This document shows, piece by piece, positions 34,009-44,800 of a DNA stretch of 64,000 nucleotides. The stretch spans positions 187,000,501 to 187,064,500 of the forward strand of contig NC_060210.1 in assembly GCF_021130785.1 (NCBI RefSeq), in the 5' to 3' direction. This DNA is from Homalodisca vitripennis. Lineage: Eukaryota > Arthropoda > Insecta > Hemiptera > Cicadellidae. Position 1 is the stretch's first letter, and every line of letters starts with the position of its first letter. The notes beneath the pieces were generated by a model, which saw nothing but the letters and a program-made list of their open reading frames with translations, was not told the DNA's origin and did no database searches. Position numbers and translations under genes: made by a program.

Positions 34009-35524
34009 CTACAATAACAGAATGTTTGCTATATTATTCTATAAGTAGTAACGAACTCTGTTCTTGCTCAGCAAAGTTCGGCCCAGCCCCAGCCAGAGCC
34101 TGCCATACCTCTTCCGGCTCTCTACAATAACAGAATGTTTGCTATACTATTCTATAAGTAGTAACGAACTCTGTTCTTGCTCATCAAAGTTCGGCCCAGC
34201 GCCAGCCAGAGCCTGCCATACCTCTTCCGGCTCTCTACAATAACAGAATGTTTGCTATACTATTCTATAAGTAGTAACGAACTCTGTTCTTGCTCATCAA
34301 AGTTCGGCCCAGCCCCAGCCAGAGCCTGCCATACCTCTTCCGGCTCTCTACAATAACAGAATGTTTGCTATACTATTCTATAAGTAGTAACGAACTCTGT
34401 TCTTGCTCATCAAAGTTCGGCCCAGCCCCAGCCAGAGCCTGCCATACCTCTTCCGGCTCTCTACAATAACAGAATGTTTGCTATACTATTCTATAAGTAG
34501 TAACGAACTCTGTTCTTGCTCAGCAAAGTTCGGCCCAGCCCCAGCCAGAGCCTGCCATACCTCTTCCGGCTCTCTACAATAACAGAATGTTTGCTATACT
34601 ATTCTATAAGTAGTAACGAACTCTGTTCTTGCTCATCAAAGTTCGGCCCAGCCCCAGCCAGAGCCTGCCATACCTCTTCCGGCTCTCTACAATAACAGAA
34701 TGTTTGCTATACTATTCTATAAGTAGTAACGAACTCTGTTCTTGCTCATCAAAGTTCGGCCCAGCGCCAGTCAGAGCCTGCCATACCTCCTCCGGCTCTC
34801 TACAATAACAGAATGTTTGCTATATTATTCTGTAAGTAGTAACGAACTCTGTTCTTGCTCATCAAAGTTCGGCCCAGCGCCAGCCAGAGCCTGCCATACC
34901 TCCTCCGGCTCTCTACAATAACAGAATATTTGCTATATTATTCTATAAGTAGTAACGAACTCTGTTCTTGCTCAGCAAAGTTCGGCCCAGCCCCAGCCAG
35001 AGCCTGCTATACCTCCTCCGGCTCTCTACAACAACGGGATGTTTGCTATATTATTCTATAAGTAGTAACGAACTCTGTTCTTGCTCAGCAAAGTTCGGCC
35101 CAGCCCCAGCCAGAGCCTGCTATACCTCCTCCGGCTCTCTACAATAACAGAATGTTTGCTATATTATTCTATAAGTAGTAACGAACTCTGTTCTTGCTCA
35201 TCAAAGTTCGGCCCAGCCCCAGCCAGAGCCTGCCATACCTCCTCCGGCTCTCTACAATAACAGAATATTTGCTATATTATTCTATAAGTAGTAACGAACT
35301 CTGTTCTTGCTCAGCAAAGTTCGGCCCAGCCCCAGCCAGAGCCTGCCATACCTCCTCCGGCTCTCTACAATAACAGAATGTTTGCTATATTATTCTATAA
35401 GTAGTAACGAACTCTGTTCTTGCTCAGAAAAGTTCGGCCCAGCCCCAGCCAGAGCCTGCTATACCTCCTCCGGCTCTCTACAACAACAGGATGTTTGCTA
35501 TACTATTCTATAAGTAGTAACGAA
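33942..35524. repeat. 113-bp tandem array, 14 exact-length units
   Basis: The word TTGCTCA recurs at 33951 and every 113 bp through 35420, with no indels in 13 intervals. On the minus strand each unit holds ~50 bp of intron end, a splice acceptor and ~65 bp of coding start. Variants: CAGCAAAG or CATCAAAG; TCTTCC in units 1-7 but TCCTCC in units 8-14; CATACC or TATACC. Read past the coding part, units 2-14 give the tail SSLLLIE and a stop. Since 113 is not a multiple of 3, no long ORF forms. Confidence 0.93.
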
Positions 35525-37634
35525 CAGACCCAACTCTAAATTTCCCAGTGTCCTTACAAATTATTTCATTAAAATACGGTTCAATGAAACTCTTAGGACT
35601 GTAAATCATTGTACCCCGTGTAGTTTGAGTAAAGATTTTTACATTTTTTCATATTTTGTAAATGAGAATATAATAATTGTATAAGCGATCATTTTGTAAC
35701 TATTTGTTTATCTAATTAATCAAGAAATACGTTTTAAAAATGGCACTAATAATCTATAAACGCTGTAGGGACGGCCTGTAACCTATCGATAAAGGCACAA
35801 ATGTTTTATTACATAATTGACATAATTAATTCTAAATTATTTCAAATTGGGATTATAATTTGAATTAAAACTATTTTGGTTTGAATAAATTAAGATATTC
35901 AACGAAATTTGGGAATGTAGCTGATATTTTTGAACACTCATTTTAACCATCAAGTTAGTTTTTCTGTATCAAAATATTATTGTAAATATTTTTAATGGTT
36001 CACGTTTAATACTAAGCAATGATAGTAACTAAAAATTATAGATTGTTCAAATAAATGAAAATTAGAGCAACTTATAACAAAGACTGTTTCAAAAATGGTC
36101 CAACAATGACTTTTTTTGTCAAACTAGGTCTTGCTTTCAAACAGTAGAAAGTTCTTGAACATTCTCCTCCACCAAACCTTTACAAATTAGTCAGAAACGT
36201 CTTATCTCAGAAATCAGTGTTGCTTTATGTATGAGATTGTAAAATTAAAATAGAACCAAATTATTTGATGATATTTTAAAGCTAAATTTAAAAATAGTGA
36301 TTTTTATCTAAGGATATATGAATAGGATGAGAATTTAATATCAAAGGTTTAAGATATAATTATTTATCACTGATGTATTTTGTCGTCATATTCTTATATT
36401 TTTGAAGATAAATGTAGGGGCTATTTGAATTTTTTGAAAACGGCAAACACACCGATATTTTATAAATTGGGGAGAGGTGGTTGTTAATTTTCTTTCCCCT
36501 ACTTATACTGTAATGTACATAGAAATAACTGTTTCAATGTATCGTTAAACTCTAAAACAACATTGTTTAGGTCATCTTAGATAATGCATAAGGAAGTCAG
36601 GAGTGAGCAGAATTAAGGATATACGGAGTACAAATCTAAATTTTGTTATTGTTGTTTTGCAACACAAAAAAAAGGATTTAACAAGTTAATATTGTATCCA
36701 TTTCAAAATTTAGAGGACTTTTACTAAGTGGAAATTGTAGTTCATAATCCAAAGCAAACCTTACCTTCGGTTCTTAGTTTAAGTTTACTTAAAATAAAAT
36801 TGCATATTAAAACACAAATTATCATTGATTTTTTTCCTACTAGTCAATAGAGTTTTAACATTACAAATGTAAACACAATGATAAGTTTAACTAAAAACAA
36901 AAATCTACTTATATTTATTAATAAACCTTATTAATGGCAATACAAAAGAACCTTTGTTCAAGATATATTTTATGGTTATGAACCAAAAGTACAGTATTTA
37001 AATTAGTTTCATAGTAGTATCTAAATAATTAGTAAAGAAATTTAATTAACTCGAAATTGTGTTAAACCACCACAATTCTTTTTATATAGGTGGTGATGTA
37101 CCATGTAATTCATTTTCAGGTAATATGTTAAGGTAAATATAATAAAATAAACAAATTAACATTTTGTTTGAACACAGATTGAACTAAATTAACATGTTTT
37201 ATAACTACCTTGGTGGCTACACTTTGTACCTTATTAAAGTTTGCCTATAATTCAATAAAATAATAAATCTTTTATGTTAAATACATTTAGAAGCTACACT
37301 TATAATATATTTCTGTGTTAATTCCTTGACTGAATAGTTGTGCAATGTGATATGGGTTGTCATTAAATGTGGTCTGAACCTTTTTGCTCTACTAATTGTG
37401 GCAGATATAGTCGAAATGTAGTTATTACAGATCACAATCCAGAATTAGGTATTGATAGGGTTAGATCTGATTGTATTCTGCCATTTAATGCAATAAAAGA
37501 GAGTAATTGGCTATAGTTTTACTATTTAAATTGAAGATAACCGAAATGATTGTTTTTAATATCAACTAGTTTTGAGTTAAAGAATACTTAAATTTTAATA
37601 AAAATTTATTAATATTGATAAAGCGAAGAATTAC
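35525..37634. other. No gene seen
   Basis: AT-rich DNA with stops in all frames and no recognisable repeats. Confidence 0.5.
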
Positions 37635-37753
37635 CTTCTTATTGCAGATTCATATTCATTTTCTGGTACGAAAACCGGTATAACCAAGTCGAATGATAAT
37701 AAAAGTAGAACAACGAAATACAAATACGACAATTTCAAAGAATTTTCAAACAT
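37635..37753 (-). CDS. Candidate first coding exon with signal peptide
   Basis: A minus-strand ATG at 37751-37753 (context AAAAC-ATG) opens a frame reading MFENSLKLSYLYFVVLLLL, then SFDLVIPVFVPENEYESAIR, ending at a good donor (AGAAG|GTAATT, GT at 37633-37634). Residues ~8-28 form a hydrophobic core like a signal peptide, followed by an acidic segment. In-frame Met codons exist upstream (to 37945), but that part looks like untranslated sequence. This would fit the first exon of a small secreted protein. No downstream exon was identified, and the family is unknown. Confidence 0.33.
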
Positions 37754-39657
37754 GTTTTCTCTTTTTAATAAACAAACTCTTGTACGTCTATAAAATTTGT
37801 ATTTGAAAATTGAAATTCTAAAATTGTTTCCTTGGTAACGTAGTAAAGAGATCGAATTTTGTAATACTTTAATTATATTTATTAGCTTACTAGTTGCTGA
37901 ACAATACATAAAAATTGTTTTATTTGAGAACCACGTAACTATCACATGATGCTTTATTTATAAACTACGAATATTTAATACTAATATTGTAAAATTAAAA
38001 CTAAACAAGTTTCTTACAATACTCGTAATTAGGGTATTGTCATGCTTATGTTGAGCAGGTCAGTTAAATAATTTTTCCTTCTGCTATTAAGCCTTCATGG
38101 TGATAGAAAGTTAGTAATCATATATTAGGTATTTAAAAGATGGTTGGGAACGTAAACATAACAATATTATTTCATACAAATACCCTCATCCCAAATTATC
38201 TCTGGAGACATTTTAGGAATAAAGGGAATGACAGTTAAATTTATATTCAAGTGCGCCATACCGAGAAGCAAGGTGACAATAGAGTGTCAGGGACAGGAGG
38301 AGTTGTCACAGGCGAACTATAAATATTTCTCGGTAAAATATAGTTCACTGTCACATCCATTGCAGTTTCTACAATACTTTTTTAATAATGACTGTTCCAA
38401 TAAAAAGACATTATGCCAGAATGAAGTGTACGATATGCATCGAAACCAATACCGTGGATTGTATTAGTTACAGAGGAGATACATCAACCATACCCACGTT
38501 GTGTGCTGAGCTTCCGAGGATTATTTCAGTTAGTTCTGAGGTCCGGGCCTAGAGCTGCGCTGTGTAACTTTGAATGTTAGCGTTCACACATTATCTACCT
38601 GATCTCTTACTCCACAGATGGCAGTCCGAGCGCTCAACGTTTGCCTCAATTTATGACTTTGGGCGAGTAATAACTCTTGGAATTATTACAATATTATTAG
38701 ACACTTACGGTCTTGCGATGTAAGACGGCGTAACTAAAAATCCATACAAATAAAAATAGTAAGGATATAATGGATGTTTTTAAATCCTTAAACGATATAA
38801 ATTTGAGAGTAGCAACAAAAAAGCATCGACGTGGATTTGGTTTTTTTTTAGAGAATTACATATTTTTATTAGGGATTTAAAAAATTAATATCTTAAGAAT
38901 TTAGATTTGGATAGGTGTAATTGCAGAGACAAATGAAATCATAATTTCCGAATTTCAGTTTTTCTAATTTTGGTATCCATCACTATTTCTTTTATTAACG
39001 CCTTTAAAATGATGGTCGAAAATTATAGCACACTTTATAAAAGTGTTTTGACCAGAATAATTTCCAATTATATAATCATTGATTTTAAATTCACCCTAAG
39101 TTTAGATAAAGTTTCCCTACGAAATAATTATCTTCAGATTATGGAATGTATGTTCAATTTAAACTCTCCTACAACATATGTGAACTTTGAATGAAATTGT
39201 ACAGGTATGTTGCAATTTAATTCAATATTATAAACCATCAATGCAATTATTTTATATTAATTTTTATGAAAACCTCTACATAATATACAATGCCGCAAAC
39301 AAAATTTTTAATGGATGAAGCGGTATTACGGTTTTTGGTACTGTTTATATACTACAGTGATAAAGATTGATAATGTAAAAAACCTTCAATGTAATAATTA
39401 TTCAGTGTTTTTGAATAAGATTGATGATCTACAACAACTAGTTTTTGTTGTAGATAATATTAAGTAATTGTTAGTGATTATTTTAAAACCACATTATTAT
39501 TAATTTATAAACTTGAACACTATGTAACAACCTTGACCTTATTTTCAGAAGCTTTTTTATGTGACTAGAATAACATTTCGTCAATGTATATTTTTTCAAA
39601 ATTAAGTTTCGAAATTTAAAATTTCACTCCTTTCATAATATAATTAACTAGCTGTTA
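37754..39657. other. No confident gene
   Basis: AT-rich except 38480-38660, a moderate-GC island (GAGGTCCGGGCCTAGAGCTG; CTCCACAGATGGCAGTCCGA) without a coding frame I trust. ORFs of 74-79 residues have no domain. Confidence 0.4.
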
Positions 39658-41441
39658 CCCGCGGCTTCACACGCAATTTTCAAAACCGAAGTCCTTATAT
39701 TATATAGTAAAGGCACTTATGATGAAGTCCTATGCATAGTTTAAACCGTAAGTAGGCATAGGTGACACATCAAGTAGATATTATTTAATTTTGTGGTAAA
39801 TTTCAGGTCTAAGTTATTTCCAGCGCCATAGTAGAGTTTGCCTTGTCCTGACAAAGAAAAAAATATATACTTATATAGGACCGAGAAGCTTACTTCGGTT
39901 AAAAAGTGCCCACTTCAGATCGTTTAAATTCACGTACTATGTCACATTTCAGCTTGCAATATTTCCTCGATCAAATTCTATATACTGTACGTTCAATTAC
40001 GCAGTTCTCGGAAATCTACTTTGGTCAAAATCGTCTACTATCGGCTTCTGTAATCTATTTTCAGTTTAAAATATTTCCAGAGACATAGTTGTTTGTTTTG
40101 TTGTTCTGATGAAGAAAATATACACATACGTAGGACCTATTACGGCCAAGGGGAAGTAATACTTAAAGTTTTGCGTTACACGTGTTTTTTGGACTGTAGA
40201 CAGGGAAAGAATGAATCGTTGAGGCATTTTAGTGTTCATTTCTCTGTTTTTCCAAAAGCCACTATTAAAATGCCATATCAAAATGTCAAAGAAGCCCACC
40301 AGTTTAAAATCACTTATGTGAAAACATTCATAACTTTGTTCATTAAGGTTTGTTACGTAGCAGTGTTTAAATAATATTTAAAATGTACTAGCTGTTTCCC
40401 GCGGCTTCGCACGCGTCTCTTAAGCTTTGCCCGTATATTTCTTTGCCTTCAAATAGTGTTTGGATATTTTAATATACGTAACTACTGTGTTGTAATTGCA
40501 GTTTATAATGTGCAGGCGCTTTGATAACTTTTATATCTTGCAGTACAGCCTGGTGGTTAGTTACATCAATGGGCATTGCGTATAAACCTTCTACATAGAA
40601 AAATACAAATTTTCATAGTGATCGGTCCAATAGTTTCTGAGTCTATAAAGGACAAACACACAAACATTCATTTTTATATATTATGATTGCAGAAACAGTT
40701 TAAACAAAATTTGTCGTTTCTCTTAAGCTTACTCTATGCTTTAAAACTATAAGTGTAAAGAAATTTATATATAAATATATTTTTGTCGCATTATATATGT
40801 TTACAAAGAACAGCTGATTAAAAATTTGAAAAGACTCTTTCACTTAATAACATATGTTTGCTGCAATGCATTTCTTACGGGTATTTCTGTAACCAGTGGG
40901 GCGGAATCCTGAATCGGGAAAGGGATAAAAAGTATCCTATAACCTTCAACAGATCAAGACGAACAAATTAAAAAAAAAATTAGGCGAATCCGTCCAGCCG
41001 TTTGTGAGTGATGCTGTTACACACGAACAGTTTCATTTTTATATATATAGATTAGATGATTTAAATTCGTCACTGGTGCGATCTGGAGTAAAATTTTGAT
41101 ATTAACTTTTTATGTACTATCTGCATTGTACTACTGATCAAGCACTGTTTACTTAATATTTGATCAAATTGAAATGTAAACAGATGTTTCAGCCAATTTG
41201 TTGCCATAAAACTGAAGGTGTGAACAGCTGTTTAGTGCCAGTTTAATTTAGATTATGAAATGTAAAAACTATATTTTTCTGGATTTCAAAATATTTCAGG
41301 TAACTTTTCTTATATTTTGCTTCATAAAAACCTTCTATGGATTTCAACGAACATTAAAAAAAAGAATTGGCTAAATTGGTCTAGGCGTTGTTGAGTTATG
41401 CGCTTACCAACACATTTTACGATTCAATTTTATATTATAGA
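39658..41441 (-). mobile_element. Helitron, interrupted by a second Helitron
   Basis: On the minus strand the 5' end is TCTATAATATAAAATTGAAT (after host A) and the 3' end is GCGGGTAACAGCTAG before host T. The internal head word resembles other arthropod Helitron heads (TTGGTAAGCGCATAACTCAA). About 1.12 kb remains after removing the 664-bp inner element. There is no Rep/helicase coding; the ORFs of 77-93 residues inside are not convincing. ACCGAAGTAGATTT-like words in the interior recur near 49.3-49.4 kb. Confidence 0.65.
40388..41051 (-). mobile_element. Inner dual-head Helitron, twin of 4945-5615
   Basis: The reverse complement is nearly identical to 4945-5615: 5' TCTATATATATAAAAATG, internal second head TCATAATATATAAAAATG, and 3' end CGCGTGCGAAGCCGCGGG...CAGCTAG. 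It is inserted between A (40387) and T (41052), as Helitrons require. It splits the outer Helitron, so it is the younger of the two. Confidence 0.82.
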
Positions 41442-42300
41442 TTAACATGGGATTACTAAAACTTCATTACTATAGTTACTGCTTAAGTCTGTTTAACTAA
41501 ATTTCAAGAATAATTTAATATAATTTCTTCAGCATTAAACAATGTTAATTGGCGTTAGAAATAAAGTTGTGTAGACCATGAATTATTTTATCATCGTCAC
41601 AACTTCATTATTTAAACCTATTTGAATACAATGTTCATGAACTCGTCATTATCGTCTTAGGAAATTACTTGAATACATACATTAATCACATTTTGGATTC
41701 CTTTAATTAGGGATAAAGTTTTCGTTTAGTGAGTTTACGTTTAACAAATAAACTTGTTCACAATTTTATCGACAGGAACAAAAAAGAGCAAGAGGAGAGG
41801 TCAGAACTACGTAAATAACTCGTGGAAGTGGCAATTTACCCTTCAATGAATGCCCTTTGGTGAACTCAACTGCATGGAAACTTTCTGTGCAAACGCAAAT
41901 AGAAATATATTTATTTACATTATTTTCTTCTGTTTTTCATGGAGTATTTATAGTGTGAACTACGTCACATAAGAATACAAAACCAGCAAGGCTCGACATG
42001 AATAATATTTTTTACTTTAAGTTTTACGCAATATTTTCATAGCGTAAGGTGAAGTTAAAAGTGTAATACAAAAAGTAGATCTTGATAAAACTTAATTGTA
42101 CGTGCTTACTGAAGTATAGTATTAGCAAATAGGGATTGCAGCTGAAGGGATCTGGTAGTCACCTCACACGCACGCACCCCCACACTCACGAGCGCAGAGG
42201 GTTGGGCCCAGCCAGGCATATGCTGCTTTCCGTCCCGAGATATTCAGTTACGTCTTAAACTCATGACTAAGCATAGCTCTTTTGTTTTTTAAACTTAATT

Positions 42301-42355
<55 letters not shown>

Positions 42356-42565
42356 ACCAACCATTATTTAAAACCTTTATTTTGTGAGGTCTTTCGTTAG
42401 CAAGGCTATCGTGGTCAGACACATCACAACAGTAAATACAAAAAGTAAACTTAATTTAAAACATATGTGATTTTCATATTAATTTGCCTCTGTGGCCTAG
42501 TCTGTAAAAACATTAAAATAATTACTGGAATTATACTGTATAAATTTTGAATGTTATTTTTATAC
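41442..42565. other. No gene; long poly(A) inside
   Basis: AT-rich with a GC-richer patch at 42160-42240 (GGGTTGGGCCCAGCC) just before the 50-base A run. The patch plus tail may be a retroposed or SINE-like sequence, but I could not find a tRNA-like head or target duplication. Confidence 0.4.
42305..42354 (+). repeat. Poly(A) run, 50 bases
   Basis: An uninterrupted run of A. It could be the tail of a retroposed sequence on the plus strand whose body is the GC-richer 42160-42300 segment, or a simple homopolymer expansion. Confidence 0.95.
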
Positions 42566-43272
42566 TCATCTAGAAAGTGATATTGAACTTTGTATAGGTC
42601 CATCTTCTTGATTTAATTAATCGTCTGTGTTTGATTGATTTATGTAATATGATTCCCATGCATTTAAATATTTGGGTGTGTTAACCTGTTTTAATATTTT
42701 TAGGTGTTCTTTTGATATAGTGTTTCCATTATTAATACAATGGTGTGCGACGGCCGAATTTTCTTTTCTGTTGTATTTAATGTGGAAATAATGTGTTTTC
42801 TTTTTCTTTATCCAACGTATTGTTTGTTGCAGCCATCATATTTTTTAAATATATGCCTGATTTATTAATAATTTTTTCATCATCTTTTGGATTCTTCAAC
42901 TTATTCTTCAAGTTACTTATTGTTTTATAAGTGACGTTTTTGTTAGTATGTTTTTAAAACGATTTTTGTACATCTTTTGATAGATTTGACGATGCAGTGT
43001 TAATCTAATTGGTATGTGTGTATTCAATACATAAAGGCGTTGCCTTTGATTTTTGTTGTTTCTTTTTAGATGTTTAAACATATATTCAACTAAATCCAAT
43101 TTATATCCATTAAATTAATCGAAAGTTTTTTATATACTGAAGTTTTCTTAAATCTTTCTGGTGATAGAGGAGTGTTTAATAATCTATAGTCAATGAATGG
43201 AAAACTGCTCGTTTTTTTCTGGTGAATGATTTTGATTCAATTGTTATAAAACGATCAGTGTGGTTTTCTTTA

Positions 43273-43312
<40 letters not shown>

Positions 43313-43375
43313 CAAATTCTAATCGCTTTGAAATTTTGTTTTGGATTACTAATATAACTAAAAAGGAAAACTGTG
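42566..43375 (-). pseudogene. Penelope-like element: RT C-terminus and GIY-YIG remnant
   Basis: Reading the minus strand across frameshifts gives the order typical of Penelope-like retroelements. First come LEFDLY and HTDRFITIES with KRAVFHSL from the end of the RT/thumb region (43350-43190). Then follows the linker, VEYMFKHLKRNNKNQ. The GIY-YIG nuclease begins with SGIY at about 42849-42860 and YVG at 42811-42819, continues with NSAVAHHC (42738-42761) and LNAWESYYI, and ends near EDGPIQSS before TGA at 42566-42568. At least three frame changes and several stops show it is dead. The N-terminal RT core is missing. An (AT)n microsatellite sits inside the former coding sequence. Confidence 0.72.
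43274..43310. repeat. (AT)n microsatellite inside the Penelope remnant
   Basis: An AT run falls exactly between the codons for LEFDLY and RKENHTDR of the Penelope-like RT, so it expanded within what was the conserved YRK-type motif. Confidence 0.85.
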
Positions 43376-44263
43376 TACTCTGTTTAGTCTAATTATTCTT
43401 CTTATGATCACTGATAAATGTATATATACTGATCGCTTTAGGAAAAAATTATTAATAGTGTCGGCCGGTCCAAATCCCTTCACACTTGTGTGTAGGGTCT
43501 GCGTGTGTTGCTGTAAAACTAACGACCTCATCCGTAATCGCTATTTGCCATTACTATAGTTCATCTCCTTATTCTTCATAACTGTCTTATCTTCAACTAT
43601 ATAGGCATATGAACCTATGCTTCGTTGAAGCACAAAATCAACCTACTTACTCCAAATAGACTCATATTATAGAAGAGACGAAAATCTTGTACTCTATTAA
43701 TAGTTGAAAATGTATTCACGAAAAGGTTACTTTTAACGATCTCTCCTATTAATGTACTGAGAACATTATTATGATTTGTTCAATAATATAATTTTATTAT
43801 ACATTGGCGGTAAACCGATCAGGTGATTATTTATTAAACATATATTTTTAGGATCTAAAAAGGAGTATATAATATCCACCTCTTAAATGTACTTCATGAT
43901 GACTTTAGTAACTGTCGATACATAAACCTGACTACGGATATATTACTTTGATGGACATGAATGGAAGTGAACGGCGTGTAAAATTTAATCACTCACACAA
44001 AGTGATGAACTTTCAAAATGTCAGTGTCAAAGTGGACTTGTGACACAGTAACGTTGTAAGCGCAATAGTTCTACATACTCCCGCATATCTATTGAAATAT
44101 TTTAGGAGTACGTAATTTTTCAAGTTATATAACTAATAACAAATGATTGTATGCTATATTTACTTTGTTATATTCATTGTTACGTATAATAGAAAATAAT
44201 TGTAGAAAATAGCAGACTAAAAAAGTTGGTCGAAAAAAAATGAAAGCATTTGTAATGTTTTAA
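43376..44263. other. No gene seen
   Basis: AT-rich spacer between two retroelement remnants. TCGGCCGGTCCAAATCCCTT at 43460-43482 is a short GC-richer island of unknown origin. The LINE's 5' untranslated region may lie in the last few hundred bases. Confidence 0.4.
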
Positions 44264-44800
44264 AAAGATAAGCTGCTAGTAAACACTAATAAGATTGTTC
44301 AACTTGAATCCTCATTGAAGGTTTTAAACAATAAATGGTTATCAGATGAAATTATAACTGATCATATCAGGTTACTGAATTCTGAAGTCACTAGAATTCA
44401 AAATGATATTTTGTTTGTTGATCCAACTTTGACGCAACTTCTCAAACTGCATAGTAGAACTTATGTAGATCAGGCTTTAAGTGACATGTCGTTTTATAAC
44501 AAATCCTGGGTATTTTTTGTATTAAACAATTGTGACCAAGGTCTTGAGCAGAATGGTGGGTCACATTGGAGCCTACTGCTCCTTGATAACACAACACGAA
44601 CAGCAGTACACTACGACTCGATGCGCGGCCTGAACGAGCGGCATGCTGCAGCGTTGCTTGTCAACCTTGGATTAGATAGTGTTCCAATAAGTGAGGGGCA
44701 GACTTTTTCAGCAGACAGAGTCTTTTGAATGTGGTGTTCACGTTCTTGTTAACGCTCGGCTGTTGCTCGGTCAGGTGTGCGACCGATTCGCATTGACTCA
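44264..44800 (+). pseudogene. Ulp1/SENP8-like cysteine protease domain of LINE ORF1
   Basis: The first frame (to 44728) contains NNKWLSDEIITDHIRLL and ILFVDPTLTQLLK, which follow the SENP8/NEDD8-protease pattern (W-L-[ND]-D-x-I-I ... VxFxxPxxTQ). Next come the catalytic His in GGSHWSLLLL (His codon 44562-44564) and Asp in VHYDSM (44615-44617). A one-base frameshift between 44691 and 44709 moves the rest to the next frame: oxyanion Gln in FQQT (44709-44714) and nucleophile Cys in FECGVHVL (44730-44732). All four catalytic positions of a C48 peptidase are therefore present though split over two frames. In life it would cut ubiquitin-like modifiers or process the element's own polyprotein; which is unknown. 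Confidence 0.75.

Noticed and set aside
33861..35513. Plus-strand ORFs of 68-89 residues over the 113-bp array
   Set aside because: They are antisense shadows; the minus strand has the splice acceptor, the better peptide and the synonymous variant.
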